From Streptomyces sp. NBC_01471 (GTDB taxonomy: Bacteria; Actinomycetota; Actinomycetes; Streptomycetales; Streptomycetaceae): DNA of 64,000 nt. Below are positions 43,092 to 52,282 of the stretch, piece by piece. Within the stretch, counting starts at the first letter, position 1; the number at the start of each line of letters is the position of its first letter. The notes beneath the pieces were generated by a model. It saw only the letters and a list, made by a program, of their open reading frames with translations, did not search any database and had not been told where the DNA came from. A program made the position numbers and the translations under genes. The stretch spans positions 7,805,501 to 7,869,500 of the forward strand of contig NZ_CP109450.1 in assembly GCF_041438865.1 (NCBI RefSeq). The letters run 5' to 3'.

Positions 43092-46000
43092 ATGAGCGAG
43101 TCCTGGCAGCCCATCATCCGTACCGGCCGGACGACGGCGCCGCTGTCGGCGGGTCAGCGGTCCCTGTGGTTCCTCGACCGGCTGGCACCGGGGACGGCCA
43201 CCTACAACCTGCCCTGGATCCAGCGGCTGCGCGGCCCGCTCGACCCGGTTGTCGTGGAACGCGCCCTGCGCGGTGTGGTCCAGCGGCACGAGTCCCTGCG
43301 CACGGTGTTCTCGGCAGCCCTCGGCGAGCCGCGCCAGGTGATCCGGCCGGACGTCGACGTTCCCTTCACCGTGCAGGACCTCACCGACGGGCCGGACCCC
43401 GAGTCCCGGTCGGCGCAGCTCCTGCGCGAAGTGGTACGCCGGCCCTTCGACCTGGAGAAGGGGCCGCTCCTGCGGGGATGCCTGCTCAAGACGGGCCAGG
43501 ACCAGTGGGACCTGGCGGTGGTCTTCCACCACATCGTCTGGGACGAGCTGTCCACCGGCGTCTTCGAGCAGGAGCTGGCCGAGCTGTACGAAGCGGCGCG
43601 GCAGGGCCGTCCGCCGGCCCTGGAACCTCTGCCGGTGCACTTCGCCGATTACGCCTGCTGGCAGCAGGAGTGGATGACCGGAGCCGCCTACGAGAGTGAA
43701 CTGAAGTACTGGGAAAAGCGGTTGGGCGGTGCGCCGACGGCGCTGGCGCTGCCCGCCGACCGCCGCCGTCCCGCGACCCAGTCCTTCCGCGGCGCCACGG
43801 CCACCGTGCCCCTGCCCAGCGGTCTGCTGGACCGGGCGGGCGAGCTGGGCCGGCAGGAGGGCGCCACCGGCTTCATGGTGCTACTGGCAGCCTTCGCCGC
43901 CCTCCTGCACCGGCACACCGGCCAGGAGGACCTGGTGCTGGGTACCCCGGTGGCCGGCCGCGACCGGCTGGAACTGGAAGGCCTGCTGGGCTATTTCGTG
44001 AACATGCTGGCACTGCGGATCGACGTCGGGGCGCAGCCGTCCTTCCGGCAACTCCTTGAGCGCGTCTGCGACGGCGTGCTGGAGGACTTCGAGCACCAGG
44101 ACGTGCCGTTCGAGGCCGTGGTGGAGCGGGTTCTCACCGACCGGCAGGCCGGCCACCCGCCCCTGGTGCAGGTGGTCTTCGGCTATCACACCGACCGGGG
44201 CGCGGACCGTCCGCGTATCGCCGGGGCCGCCGGCAGCCCGCTGTCCGCCGACACCGGCGCCGCCAAGTTCGATCTGATCTGGTCGGTCTGCGACGCGGAC
44301 GCCGGGGCCCGGATCGAGGTCGAGTACAGCACCGACCTCTTCGACGAGTCGACCGTGGTGCGCATGGCGCGGCGTTATGTCCGGCTGCTGGAGGCGGTCA
44401 TGGCCGACCCCGACGCCGGTGTCGGAGTCGTCGACCTGCTCACCGACGAGGACCGCGCGGTGGTCCGGCCGGTGCCCGCGCCCCGGGTTGCGCACAGCGC
44501 CCGGCTGCACGAGGTGTTCGAGCGCGTGGCGGCCGAACGCCCCGGGAGCACGGCGGTCAGCTATGGCCAAGAACACCTCACCTACGCCGAGTTGAACGGG
44601 CGTGCCAACCGGCTGGCCCGGTACCTTGCGTCACGCGGCGTCCAACGCGGAGACCGGATCGGGCTGTCGCTGGAGCGCGGTCCGGCCCAGGTGGTGGCGA
44701 TCCTCGCCGTGCTCAAGGCAGGAGCGGCCTACGTTCCCGTCAACCCCGCCGACCCGGCCCCACGGCAGGAGCTGGTCCTGGGGGACGCACGGGTCAGGCT
44801 GGTGCTGCGTGACGAGGAGGTGGCGCGCACCGTGGCGTCCGGGGCGTGGCCGGACGGGAACCTGGGTCTCGCCGGGTCCGGCGAGGACTCCGCGTACGTG
44901 ATCTTCACCTCCGGCTCCACCGGACGCCCGAAGGGGGTGGAGGTGGCGCACAGCAACGTGACCGCCCTCTTCGACGCGGTGGCCGAGAGGTTCGGTCTCG
45001 GCCCGCACGACGTGTGGACGGGCTTCCACTCCTACGCCTTCGACTTCTCGGTGTGGGAGACGTGGGGAGCCCTGCTGTACGGAGGCCGGCTGGTCGTGGT
45101 GGCGCAGGCGATCGCCAGAGCGCCCATGCGCTACGCGGAACTGCTGGTAGGGGAAGGGGTCACCGTCCTCAGCCAGACCCCGTCGGCGCTGGCACAGCTC
45201 ACCCCCGCCCTGGCCGCGCTCCCTGCCCCGGCCGCGGACCTGCGGTGGGTCGTGCTGGGCGGCGAAGCGCTGCAGCCCCACCACGTCGGCCAGTGGTTCG
45301 AGCGGGTCGAGGCACCGGGGGCCCGGCTGTGCAACATGTACGGAATCACCGAGACCACCGTGCACGTGACCGCACACGAGATCGACTCGCCGGGCTCCTT
45401 CGCCCGCAGCATCATCGGCCGCCCGCTGCCGCACCTCTCGGTCGCGGTGCTCGATCCGCACGGCGCGCCGGTGCCGATCGGGGTGGTCGGGGAGATGATG
45501 ATCGGCGGGGCCGGTGTGGCCAAGGGTTACCTCGGCAACCCCACGCTGACCGCCCAGCGGTTCACCCTCGGGCCCGTGCCCCACGATGCGTCGTTGTGGT
45601 ATCGCTCCGGCGACCTGGCGCGGTGGCGGGAGGACGGCACCCTGGAGTACCACGGCCGCGTCGACGACCAGGTGAAAATCCGCGGGTTCCGGATCGAGCC
45701 CGGGGAGATCCGCCACGCACTCCTCGCGCACCCGGGGGTCCAGGACTGCGTGGTGGTCGCGCACGAGGACCCGGACACTCCGCCGCATCTGGTCGCCTAT
45801 GTGGTGGGAGAGGCCGGTCCGGCGGAGGTCCGTACCTTCCTCGGCGGCCGGCTCTCCGGACACCTGATCCCGTCCATCATCATGTCGCTGGACGAACTGC
45901 CCCTCACTTCCAACGGCAAGGTGGACGTGCGGGCACTGCCCGGCCCCCGGGCCGAGCGCGAAACCGGGCGTTCCGCGCCGGAAACCGATGCGGAGCGAAT

Positions 46001-47606
46001 GCTCGCCGGGGCGTGGCAGGAGGTACTCGGTCTGGAGGACGTCGGCAGGGAGGACAACTTCTTCGCCCTCGGCGGTGATTCCATCCGCAGCGTCCAGGTG
46101 GCCGGGGCGCTCCGCAATCGCGGGTTCGACCTGGACCTGGAGGCATTCTTCATCACTCCGGTACTGGCCGAACTGGCGTCCCGGCTGCGACCCGCCGAGG
46201 ACAGCGCCGACACCGGCGACCGAACCCCGTTCGCGCTGGTCTCCGCGGGCGACCGCGGCTACCTTCCCGACGGCCTGGACGACGCCTACCCCATGACCTC
46301 CATGCAGCTCGCCATGGTGTACCACATGGAGGCCGATCCGGGGCGACGGCCGTATCAGAACGTCAACAGCTACCGGATGTCCGGCGACTTCGACGAGAAG
46401 GCCTTCGCCTCGGCCCTCTTGGAGGCAGTACACCGGCACCCCGTCCTGCGCACCGGCTTCGACGTGGTCTCCTTCAGCCAGCCGATGCAGCTGGTCCACC
46501 GGGAAGTACCGGTGGACCTGGTCGTGGAAGACCTGCGTGCCCTGGACGAGTCCGAGCAACTGGAACGTGTCACGGACCTCGCGCTGCGGGAGTGGGCGGT
46601 CCCCTTCGACCTCTCCATCGCGCCCCTGCTGAGGGTCTTCGTGCAGCGCCTGGCCGAGGACCTGTATCAACTCACCCTGGTCGAGCACCACGCCATCCTG
46701 GACGGCTGGAGCTTCACTTCGCTCTTCGCCGAACTCCTTCAGCGGCACGCGGCGCTGCGCGACGAGCCGACGAGCCCTCCTGCGCCGACGCCCTCCTCCC
46801 TCTTCCGGGAGTACGTCGCCCTGGAGGCGGCGGCCAAGGAATCCCGGGCGTCCCGGGAGTTCTGGGAAGGGCGTGTGTCCGGGGTGCGGCCGACCAGGTT
46901 GGGAACCGTGCGGCACGACGAGGGGCGGGGGGCCGACAGGGGCGTGTTGGAGTGCACGCTCCCGGCCGCGCTGGCCGCTCAGGTGCCGGCGTTCGCCGCG
47001 TCCCACGGGGTCGGTCCGAAGAGCGTCGCGCTGGCCGCGCATGTGGCGGCGATCTCCCGGCTGGCCCGGGCTCACGAGGTGGTGACCGGTCTGACCGTCA
47101 ACGGCAGGCTGGAGGACGGGGCCGGGACGGAAGCCCTCGGCGTCTTCCTGAACACCATCCCGCTGCGCTTCCTGCTCGACGGGACGACCTGGAGCTCCCT
47201 CGTGGGGGAGGCGCACCGGCAGGAGAGCGAGATCACGCCGCACCGCAGGGTTCCGTACGGCGACATCGCCCGGCACCTGGCCGATCCCACCCTGGACTGC
47301 AGCTTCACCTTCAACCGCTTCCACGCCCTGGGCACGCTCTCGGCCGCGCAGGCCAGCATCGTGGACCAGCGGCTCGGCGTGGAGCCCACGGTGCGCCGGG
47401 AGCCCAGTCACTTCGCGCTGAACGTGGCCTTCGTCCAGGACCCGTCCTCCGACCGGTCGATGCTGATCGTGGACAGCGCGGACAGCTCGCTCGCCGACCG
47501 GCAACTCCACGACTATGTCGCCGACTTCTTCGCGGCGATCCAGCAGATGACCGAACTACCGGACGGCTCCGTCACCACGTGGCGGGGCGGAGAGAGGCAC
47601 CCATGA
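43092..47606 (+). CDS. NRPS 2: C-A(Thr)-PCP-C, terminal condensation domain
   Basis: A 1504-residue synthetase. The first C domain (1 to about 440) has HHIVWDE near residue 145. The A domain (about 470-960) reads D-F-W-S-V-G-M-V-H-K, the threonine code, with FTSGSTGRPKG and TSNGKVD present. The PCP carries LGGDSI near 994. A second C domain (about 1060-1490) has the full motif HHAILDG near 1198. There is no thioesterase, reductase or epimerase, so release probably occurs by the last C domain attacking with an amine or alcohol, or by cyclisation. The stop overlaps the MbtH start (ATGA). Confidence 0.95.
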   Translation: MSESWQPIIRTGRTTAPLSAGQRSLWFLDRLAPGTATYNLPWIQRLRGPLDPVVVERALRGVVQRHESLRTVFSAALGEPRQVIRPDVDVPFTVQDLTDGPDPESRSAQLLREVVRRPFDLEKGPLLRGCLLKTGQDQWDLAVVFHHIVWDELSTGVFEQELAELYEAARQGRPPALEPLPVHFADYACWQQEWMTGAAYESELKYWEKRLGGAPTALALPADRRRPATQSFRGATATVPLPSGLLDRAGELGRQEGATGFMVLLAAFAALLHRHTGQEDLVLGTPVAGRDRLELEGLLGYFVNMLALRIDVGAQPSFRQLLERVCDGVLEDFEHQDVPFEAVVERVLTDRQAGHPPLVQVVFGYHTDRGADRPRIAGAAGSPLSADTGAAKFDLIWSVCDADAGARIEVEYSTDLFDESTVVRMARRYVRLLEAVMADPDAGVGVVDLLTDEDRAVVRPVPAPRVAHSARLHEVFERVAAERPGSTAVSYGQEHLTYAELNGRANRLARYLASRGVQRGDRIGLSLERGPAQVVAILAVLKAGAAYVPVNPADPAPRQELVLGDARVRLVLRDEEVARTVASGAWPDGNLGLAGSGEDSAYVIFTSGSTGRPKGVEVAHSNVTALFDAVAERFGLGPHDVWTGFHSYAFDFSVWETWGALLYGGRLVVVAQAIARAPMRYAELLVGEGVTVLSQTPSALAQLTPALAALPAPAADLRWVVLGGEALQPHHVGQWFERVEAPGARLCNMYGITETTVHVTAHEIDSPGSFARSIIGRPLPHLSVAVLDPHGAPVPIGVVGEMMIGGAGVAKGYLGNPTLTAQRFTLGPVPHDASLWYRSGDLARWREDGTLEYHGRVDDQVKIRGFRIEPGEIRHALLAHPGVQDCVVVAHEDPDTPPHLVAYVVGEAGPAEVRTFLGGRLSGHLIPSIIMSLDELPLTSNGKVDVRALPGPRAERETGRSAPETDAERMLAGAWQEVLGLEDVGREDNFFALGGDSIRSVQVAGALRNRGFDLDLEAFFITPVLAELASRLRPAEDSADTGDRTPFALVSAGDRGYLPDGLDDAYPMTSMQLAMVYHMEADPGRRPYQNVNSYRMSGDFDEKAFASALLEAVHRHPVLRTGFDVVSFSQPMQLVHREVPVDLVVEDLRALDESEQLERVTDLALREWAVPFDLSIAPLLRVFVQRLAEDLYQLTLVEHHAILDGWSFTSLFAELLQRHAALRDEPTSPPAPTPSSLFREYVALEAAAKESRASREFWEGRVSGVRPTRLGTVRHDEGRGADRGVLECTLPAALAAQVPAFAASHGVGPKSVALAAHVAAISRLARAHEVVTGLTVNGRLEDGAGTEALGVFLNTIPLRFLLDGTTWSSLVGEAHRQESEITPHRRVPYGDIARHLADPTLDCSFTFNRFHALGTLSAAQASIVDQRLGVEPTVRREPSHFALNVAFVQDPSSDRSMLIVDSADSSLADRQLHDYVADFFAAIQQMTELPDGSVTTWRGGERHP

Positions 47607-47797
47607 ACGATCCACAACCGTTGGACGACTACACCGTGGTGGTCAACGACGCCGGCCACTACTCGGTGTGGTCCACCCACCGGGCCGTCCCCGGAGGCTG
47701 GCGAGAAGTCGGCTTCCGGGGCGACCGGGACAGCTGCCTGGACCACGTCGAGAACGTGTGGGAAGGGCCCCGTCCCGCCATGCCCCACCCCGTCTGA
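47603..47797 (+). CDS. divergent MbtH-like protein
   Basis: A 64-residue protein encoded right after NRPS 2, with a 4-base overlap. It keeps the MbtH frame (YTVVVNDAGHYSVW, VPGGWREVGF, CLDHVENVW) and the three Trp residues but departs from the signature: Ser for Pro after the first Trp, and EGPRP instead of TDxRP. It probably binds one of the A domains of this operon. Because a canonical MbtH gene is also present at the cluster edge, the two may serve different domains. Confidence 0.85.
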   Translation: MNDPQPLDDYTVVVNDAGHYSVWSTHRAVPGGWREVGFRGDRDSCLDHVENVWEGPRPAMPHPV

Positions 47798-47833
47798 TCC
47801 GTCCACCGCGCCCCACGAGAGGAGGAGCAGCTG

Positions 47834-49102
47834 ATGTTCCGCAACACGGCCTTCCGGCTGCTCCTTCTCGGCCAGGTGCTGACCAGCTTCGCCGGAAACG
47901 CGCTCTTCCTCTCCCTCGGCGTGTGGGCCAAGGACCTGACCGGCAGCAACACCGCCGCCGGGCTGGTGTTCTTCTTCGTGACGCTGCCCGTGGTCTGCGG
48001 CCCGTTCATCGGCCATGTCGTCGACCGCTTCCACCGGCGGTCGGTGCTGATGGTGGCGTGCGGCGCGACCGCGGCCCTGGTCATGCTTCTCCTGCTGGTG
48101 CACTCGGCGCACCGGATGTGGCTGGTGTATGTGGTCGCCGCCGGTTACGGAGTCGCCGCCATCTTCGTCCGCGCGGCCCAGGCGGGTCTCATCAAGACCC
48201 TGATCCCGCCGCAGGACCTGGCCGCCGCCAACGCGTACCTCAGGTCCGCCGGCGACGCGCTGCGGGTGGTGAGCCCGCTGGTCGGAGTCGGCGTCTACGC
48301 GGTCACCGGCGGCCCGGTCCTCGCCGGCCTGGTCGCCGGCCTGTACGTCCTGGCCCTGGTGGTCTTCCGTCTCCTGCCCAGGACGCGGGACACCGCCGAG
48401 GGGACGGGCAGGGAGGAGCTGTCCCTGCGCCGTCTCGGTGCGGGGCTCCGGCACCTCTGGTCCCACACGCCACTCGCGGTCATGACGGCGGCCGTCTCCG
48501 CGGCCTTCTGCGTGCTCGGCTTCTTCGACAGCACCGACTTCGCGGTGGTGCAGGAAAGCCTGCACCGCGCCCCGTCCTTCTTCTCCGTGCTGACCAGCGT
48601 CCAGGGGGCGGGCAGCATCGTGGGCGGGCTCACCGCGGCCCTGCTGATCCGACGGCTCGGTGAGCACCGGACGGCCGGAATCGGGCTGGCGGTCATGGCC
48701 TTCGGGGCGCTCGGCATGACCCTGGGCGGCCTGGCGGTCGTCCTCGGCGCCTTCGTCCTGTTCGGCGTCGGAGTCCCCTGGCTCGCCGTCGGCTACAGCA
48801 CTACCTGGCAACGGCACACTCCGGGACCGCTCATCGGCCGCGTCTCCACCGCGGCCGACCTGTCCATGCTCGGGCCCCAGGCGGCCTCGGTCCTGCTCGG
48901 TGCCGTACTGATCGGGTTCGTTCCGTACCGCGTTCTCCTGCTGGTCTGCTGCGTCGTCCTGCTGGGAGCCGGCATCGCTCTGCTGGTCACCCATGACCGG
49001 TCGTCGGACCGGGACCCGGAGGCAGGGACACCGTCGTCCCCGGCCGACAGCGGGCCGGACGACCGCGCACCCCGCAACAGGCAAACAGAACAAACCACTT
49101 GA
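47834..49102 (+). CDS. MFS exporter
   Basis: A 422-residue membrane protein of the major facilitator superfamily with about twelve hydrophobic segments (for example LLLGQVLTSFAGNALFLSLG, AGIGLAVMAFGALGMTLGGL) and the cytoplasmic loop GHVVDRFHRRSVLM between helices 2 and 3, a form of the MFS A motif. The C-terminal tail is polar (DRSSDRDPEAG). The start follows GAGAGGAGGAG. Its place in the NRPS operon suggests export of the product or self-resistance. Confidence 0.9.
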   Translation: MFRNTAFRLLLLGQVLTSFAGNALFLSLGVWAKDLTGSNTAAGLVFFFVTLPVVCGPFIGHVVDRFHRRSVLMVACGATAALVMLLLLVHSAHRMWLVYVVAAGYGVAAIFVRAAQAGLIKTLIPPQDLAAANAYLRSAGDALRVVSPLVGVGVYAVTGGPVLAGLVAGLYVLALVVFRLLPRTRDTAEGTGREELSLRRLGAGLRHLWSHTPLAVMTAAVSAAFCVLGFFDSTDFAVVQESLHRAPSFFSVLTSVQGAGSIVGGLTAALLIRRLGEHRTAGIGLAVMAFGALGMTLGGLAVVLGAFVLFGVGVPWLAVGYSTTWQRHTPGPLIGRVSTAADLSMLGPQAASVLLGAVLIGFVPYRVLLLVCCVVLLGAGIALLVTHDRSSDRDPEAGTPSSPADSGPDDRAPRNRQTEQTT

Positions 49103-49134
49103 CGACCTCCGAAACCACTGAACAAGGAGTGACC

Positions 49135-49809
49135 ATGTCGCGTCAGAAGGGCACAGGCCCCGGAGCTTTCAGCCCCGAGGGAGACCCCGTCGAGCTCTAC
49201 TCGATCCTGCGCGCCGGCCGCACGCCACAGGTGGTGGACGGCGCGCTGCCCCGCCGGGCCTCGGTACTTGAACTGGGGGCAGGCACCGGACGGCTCACCC
49301 ACCCGCTCGCCGCCCTGGGGCACCAGGTCGTCGCCGTCGACCACAGCGCCGAGATGCTGGCCAAGATCGAGGGAGCCGAAACCGTCCACGCCGAGATACC
49401 AGGACTGGACCTCGGGCGGACCTTCGACTCCGTCGTGCTCGGCTCCTGCCTGGTCAACCTCACGGACGCGGAGGTGCGCTACGAGATGATGGCCACAGCC
49501 AGGCGCCACGTGCGCCCCGGCGGGAGCGTACTGATCGAACGGGCCCTGCCCGAGTGGTTCACCGGTGTCGGCGAACCCCGGGTGTGGGACGACATCACCG
49601 CCACCCTGCTCCAAGTGGAGCAGCTCACTCCCGACCTGCTGCGCGCGGTGATGGAGTACCGCTGGCAGGGCCGTCGCTGGACGCACCTGCAGATCGTCCA
49701 ATTCCTCGACGAGAACACGCTGGACACCTACCTGAACGCGGCCGGGCTGCGCCGCAAGGAGTGGGTCACCGAGGACACCTCCTGGCTCACCGCCTCACCG
49801 GTCGACTGA
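49135..49809 (+). CDS. SAM-dependent methyltransferase (tailoring)
   Basis: A 224-residue class I methyltransferase. Motif I is SVLELGAGTGRLTHPLAALG (about residue 44), followed by VVAVDHSAEML and FDSVVLGSCLVNL. The ATG at 49135 is preceded by AAGGAG. A TTG at 49099 overlapping the exporter stop is in frame but less likely. It probably methylates the peptide or building block on N or O, but the acceptor atom cannot be told from sequence. Confidence 0.85.
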   Translation: MSRQKGTGPGAFSPEGDPVELYSILRAGRTPQVVDGALPRRASVLELGAGTGRLTHPLAALGHQVVAVDHSAEMLAKIEGAETVHAEIPGLDLGRTFDSVVLGSCLVNLTDAEVRYEMMATARRHVRPGGSVLIERALPEWFTGVGEPRVWDDITATLLQVEQLTPDLLRAVMEYRWQGRRWTHLQIVQFLDENTLDTYLNAAGLRRKEWVTEDTSWLTASPVD

Positions 49810-49934
49810 CCGTTCGACGCCCCGGCCGATACCCGTCCACCGGGGCCGCACGGACGCCGGCACGCGACGGCGACCCGACGAGCCTCCTCCCCACCTCACC
49901 ACGCGACGGACCCACCACACGAGAGCGAGGCGCC

Positions 49935-50720
49935 TTGTCCGCTTCCCGAACGGCCCCCCGAATCGAGGGAGACTGGTTCTGGCTGCCGTCTCCCCGCCCG
50001 CACGCCGCCGTCCGGCTGCTCTGTTTCCCGCACGCCGGTGGTGATGCCACCGCCTTCACCACGCTCGGACGGCTGCTGCCCGAGGAGATCGAGCTGTGGG
50101 GGGTGCGCATGCCCGCGCGCGGCGGGCGCGCCCGGGATCGCCACCCGGAGAGCTTCGACGAGCTGGTCGGCGCGGTCAGCGAGGCGGCGCTGCCCCACCT
50201 CGACCGGCCGTACGCCGTGCTCGGCCAGAGCATCGGCGCTCTGGTCGGTTACGAGGTGGCCAGGAAGCTGGCCGCTCACCTGTCCCCGACCGCCTGCTTC
50301 GTCATCGGATTCGCACCCCCGCACGCCTGGCGGGAACCCCCCGGAGCCGGAGGTGAGGCCGACGTGCGGGAACTGGCGGACTTCATGCTCCGCAACGACG
50401 AGCGCGCCGGCGCGGTCGTCACCCATCCGGCGCTGCGGGAGATGGTGCACGACGTGCTGCGGGCGGACATGGGTCTCGCCCGTACCTACCGGGACCCGGG
50501 TCTCGGGCCGCTGGCCTGCCCCATCAAGGCCATCCTCGGGGCCGACGACGAGGCAGTCTCCGCGGCTGAGATGGAGGAGTGGAAACGCTGCTCCACCGGC
50601 GACGGCCGCGGGCTCGACGTGTTGCCGGCCGGTCACCTCGTGCTCCAGTCCGGCGAGACGGCCGTGCGGGAGGTGGCAGCGATCATCCAGGACCTCCTGC
50701 TGCCGCCCCTGTACCAGTGA
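49935..50720 (+). CDS. type II thioesterase
   Basis: A 261-residue discrete thioesterase of the kind that clears mis-primed carrier domains of NRPS/PKS lines. The nucleophile motif is LGQSIGALVGYEVAR (Ser near residue 98), with RLLCFPHAGGDATAF at the N-terminus and the catalytic His in VLPAGHLVLQ near the C-terminus. The start appears to be a TTG preceded by GAGCGAGG. As NRPS 2 has no thioesterase domain, a role in product release cannot be excluded. Confidence 0.9.
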   Translation: MSASRTAPRIEGDWFWLPSPRPHAAVRLLCFPHAGGDATAFTTLGRLLPEEIELWGVRMPARGGRARDRHPESFDELVGAVSEAALPHLDRPYAVLGQSIGALVGYEVARKLAAHLSPTACFVIGFAPPHAWREPPGAGGEADVRELADFMLRNDERAGAVVTHPALREMVHDVLRADMGLARTYRDPGLGPLACPIKAILGADDEAVSAAEMEEWKRCSTGDGRGLDVLPAGHLVLQSGETAVREVAAIIQDLLLPPLYQ

Positions 50721-50784
50721 GCGGCTCGCCGGCGACGGGCCGGCGTCCTTCCCCTCAACCGAAGCCAGCAGCCCAAGGAGCAGC

Positions 50785-51996
50785 ATGAACACGGTAACCA
50801 CGACGACCGCGCCGCCCGACCTGACCGACCCCGCCTTCTGGGCCCGCGAGGACAGCCACCTCGTCCTCCGTGAGCTGCGCCTCCGGGCGCCGCTGTGGCG
50901 ACTGGAGACGGAGACGGAGGGGCCGCTGTGGTGCGCGCTGTCCTACGCGTTGGCCGGTGAGGTACTGGGCGACGCGAACCGGTTCAGCTCGGAGCGCGGG
51001 TCGCTGCTGGGCACCGGCACCGACCGGGCGCCCGCCGGTGCGGGGAAGATGATGGCCCTCACCGATCCCCCGCGCCACCGCGACCTGCGGGGCCTGGTGC
51101 TGCCGTTCTTCTCCAAGCGGAAGGCGGCCGAACTCACCGAACGCGTGGCCGACCTGACCCGCCAGGTGGTGCGCACCGCGTTGGAGGCGGAGGAGACCGA
51201 CTTCGTCAGGGACATCAGCACGGCGGTTCCGCTGACCGTCATGTGTGACCTGCTCGGTGTCCCGGACGAGGACCGGGACCACGTGGTGCACATGTGCGAC
51301 AGGGCCTTCCTCGGCAACACACCGGAGGAACGAGCCGAGGCACACCAGCAGTTGCTGCCCTACCTGTTCTCACTGGGCCTGCGCCGCCAGAGCGACCCCC
51401 GGGACGACATCATCAGCACACTGGTCACCCACACGGTGAACGGCCGTCGGCTGCCCCTGGACGAGGCACTGCTCAACTGCGACAACATCCTGGTCGGAGG
51501 CGTACAGACCGTACGTCACACCGCCACGATGGCCATGCTCGCGCTGACCCGGCATCCACACGCCTGGCAGGCGATGCGTGAGGACGGATACGACCCGGAG
51601 CTCGGGGTCGAGGAGCTGCTGCGCTGGACCTCGGTGGGCCTGCACGTGCTGCGCACGGCCAGGGTGGATACCGAACTCGCCGGACAGCGCATCCGGGCAG
51701 GCGACCGCGTGGTGGTCTGGACGCCGGCGGCCAACAGGGACGAGACGGAGTTCGAGGACCCCGACCGGCTGCGGCTCGACCGCACCCCCAACCGGCATGT
51801 GGCCTTCGGCTGGGGGCCGCACTACTGCATCGGGGCACCCTTGGCCCGGGTGGAGTTGGCCTCGCTCTTCGGAGCGCTCACGGAGGCCGCCGAACGGGTC
51901 GAGGTGCTGCGGCCGCCGGTACCCAACCGCTCCATCATCAACTTCGGGCTCGACTCCCTCACGGTCAGGCTGCACGCGCGCGGCGGAACCGACTGA
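50785..51996 (+). CDS. cytochrome P450
   Basis: A 403-residue soluble bacterial P450. The haem loop is AFGWGPHYCIGAPLAR with the Cys near residue 348, the ExxR motif is in VEELLRW, and the I-helix segment reads ILVGGVQTVRHT. In that segment Gln241 stands where most P450s have Glu or Asp before the conserved Thr. TVRH-type I helices occur in some P450s acting on carrier-bound amino acids, so hydroxylation of a peptide residue is plausible. The start follows AAGGAG. It is the last clear gene of the NRPS operon. No dedicated ferredoxin is encoded nearby. Confidence 0.9.
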   Translation: MNTVTTTTAPPDLTDPAFWAREDSHLVLRELRLRAPLWRLETETEGPLWCALSYALAGEVLGDANRFSSERGSLLGTGTDRAPAGAGKMMALTDPPRHRDLRGLVLPFFSKRKAAELTERVADLTRQVVRTALEAEETDFVRDISTAVPLTVMCDLLGVPDEDRDHVVHMCDRAFLGNTPEERAEAHQQLLPYLFSLGLRRQSDPRDDIISTLVTHTVNGRRLPLDEALLNCDNILVGGVQTVRHTATMAMLALTRHPHAWQAMREDGYDPELGVEELLRWTSVGLHVLRTARVDTELAGQRIRAGDRVVVWTPAANRDETEFEDPDRLRLDRTPNRHVAFGWGPHYCIGAPLARVELASLFGALTEAAERVEVLRPPVPNRSIINFGLDSLTVRLHARGGTD

Positions 51997-52282
51997 CCGG
52001 CAACGCCCCGATCGGCGAGCCCTGTTGGTCTCTCCCGGGCAGCGGTGGGGGCCGAGCCGTCCGTCTCCTGCCGGATCATTGGCCCGGCACCACCGTACGT
52101 ACGGGTCGCCGGATGGTCTGGGAGTTCAGGAACCAGGACCTCGTCGCCGGCTTCCCCGCGAAGGCCGTTCCGGTACTGGTTGTCAGACCCTGGTCGGTCG
52201 CCGTTCCCGTAGCGTTGCGGCGGGAGAACGTCCAGTCCGCCCGTCAGAGCGGGGCGCGGCAGACCGAGGTGGAGGACAACGT

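Noticed and set aside
44631..47510. 959-codon minus-strand open frame opposite NRPS 2
   Set aside because: It mirrors the strong codon bias of the NRPS gene; no domain is recognisable.
47400..47606. Thioesterase domain at the end of NRPS 2
   Set aside because: The C-terminal region continues the condensation fold; no GxSxG is present.
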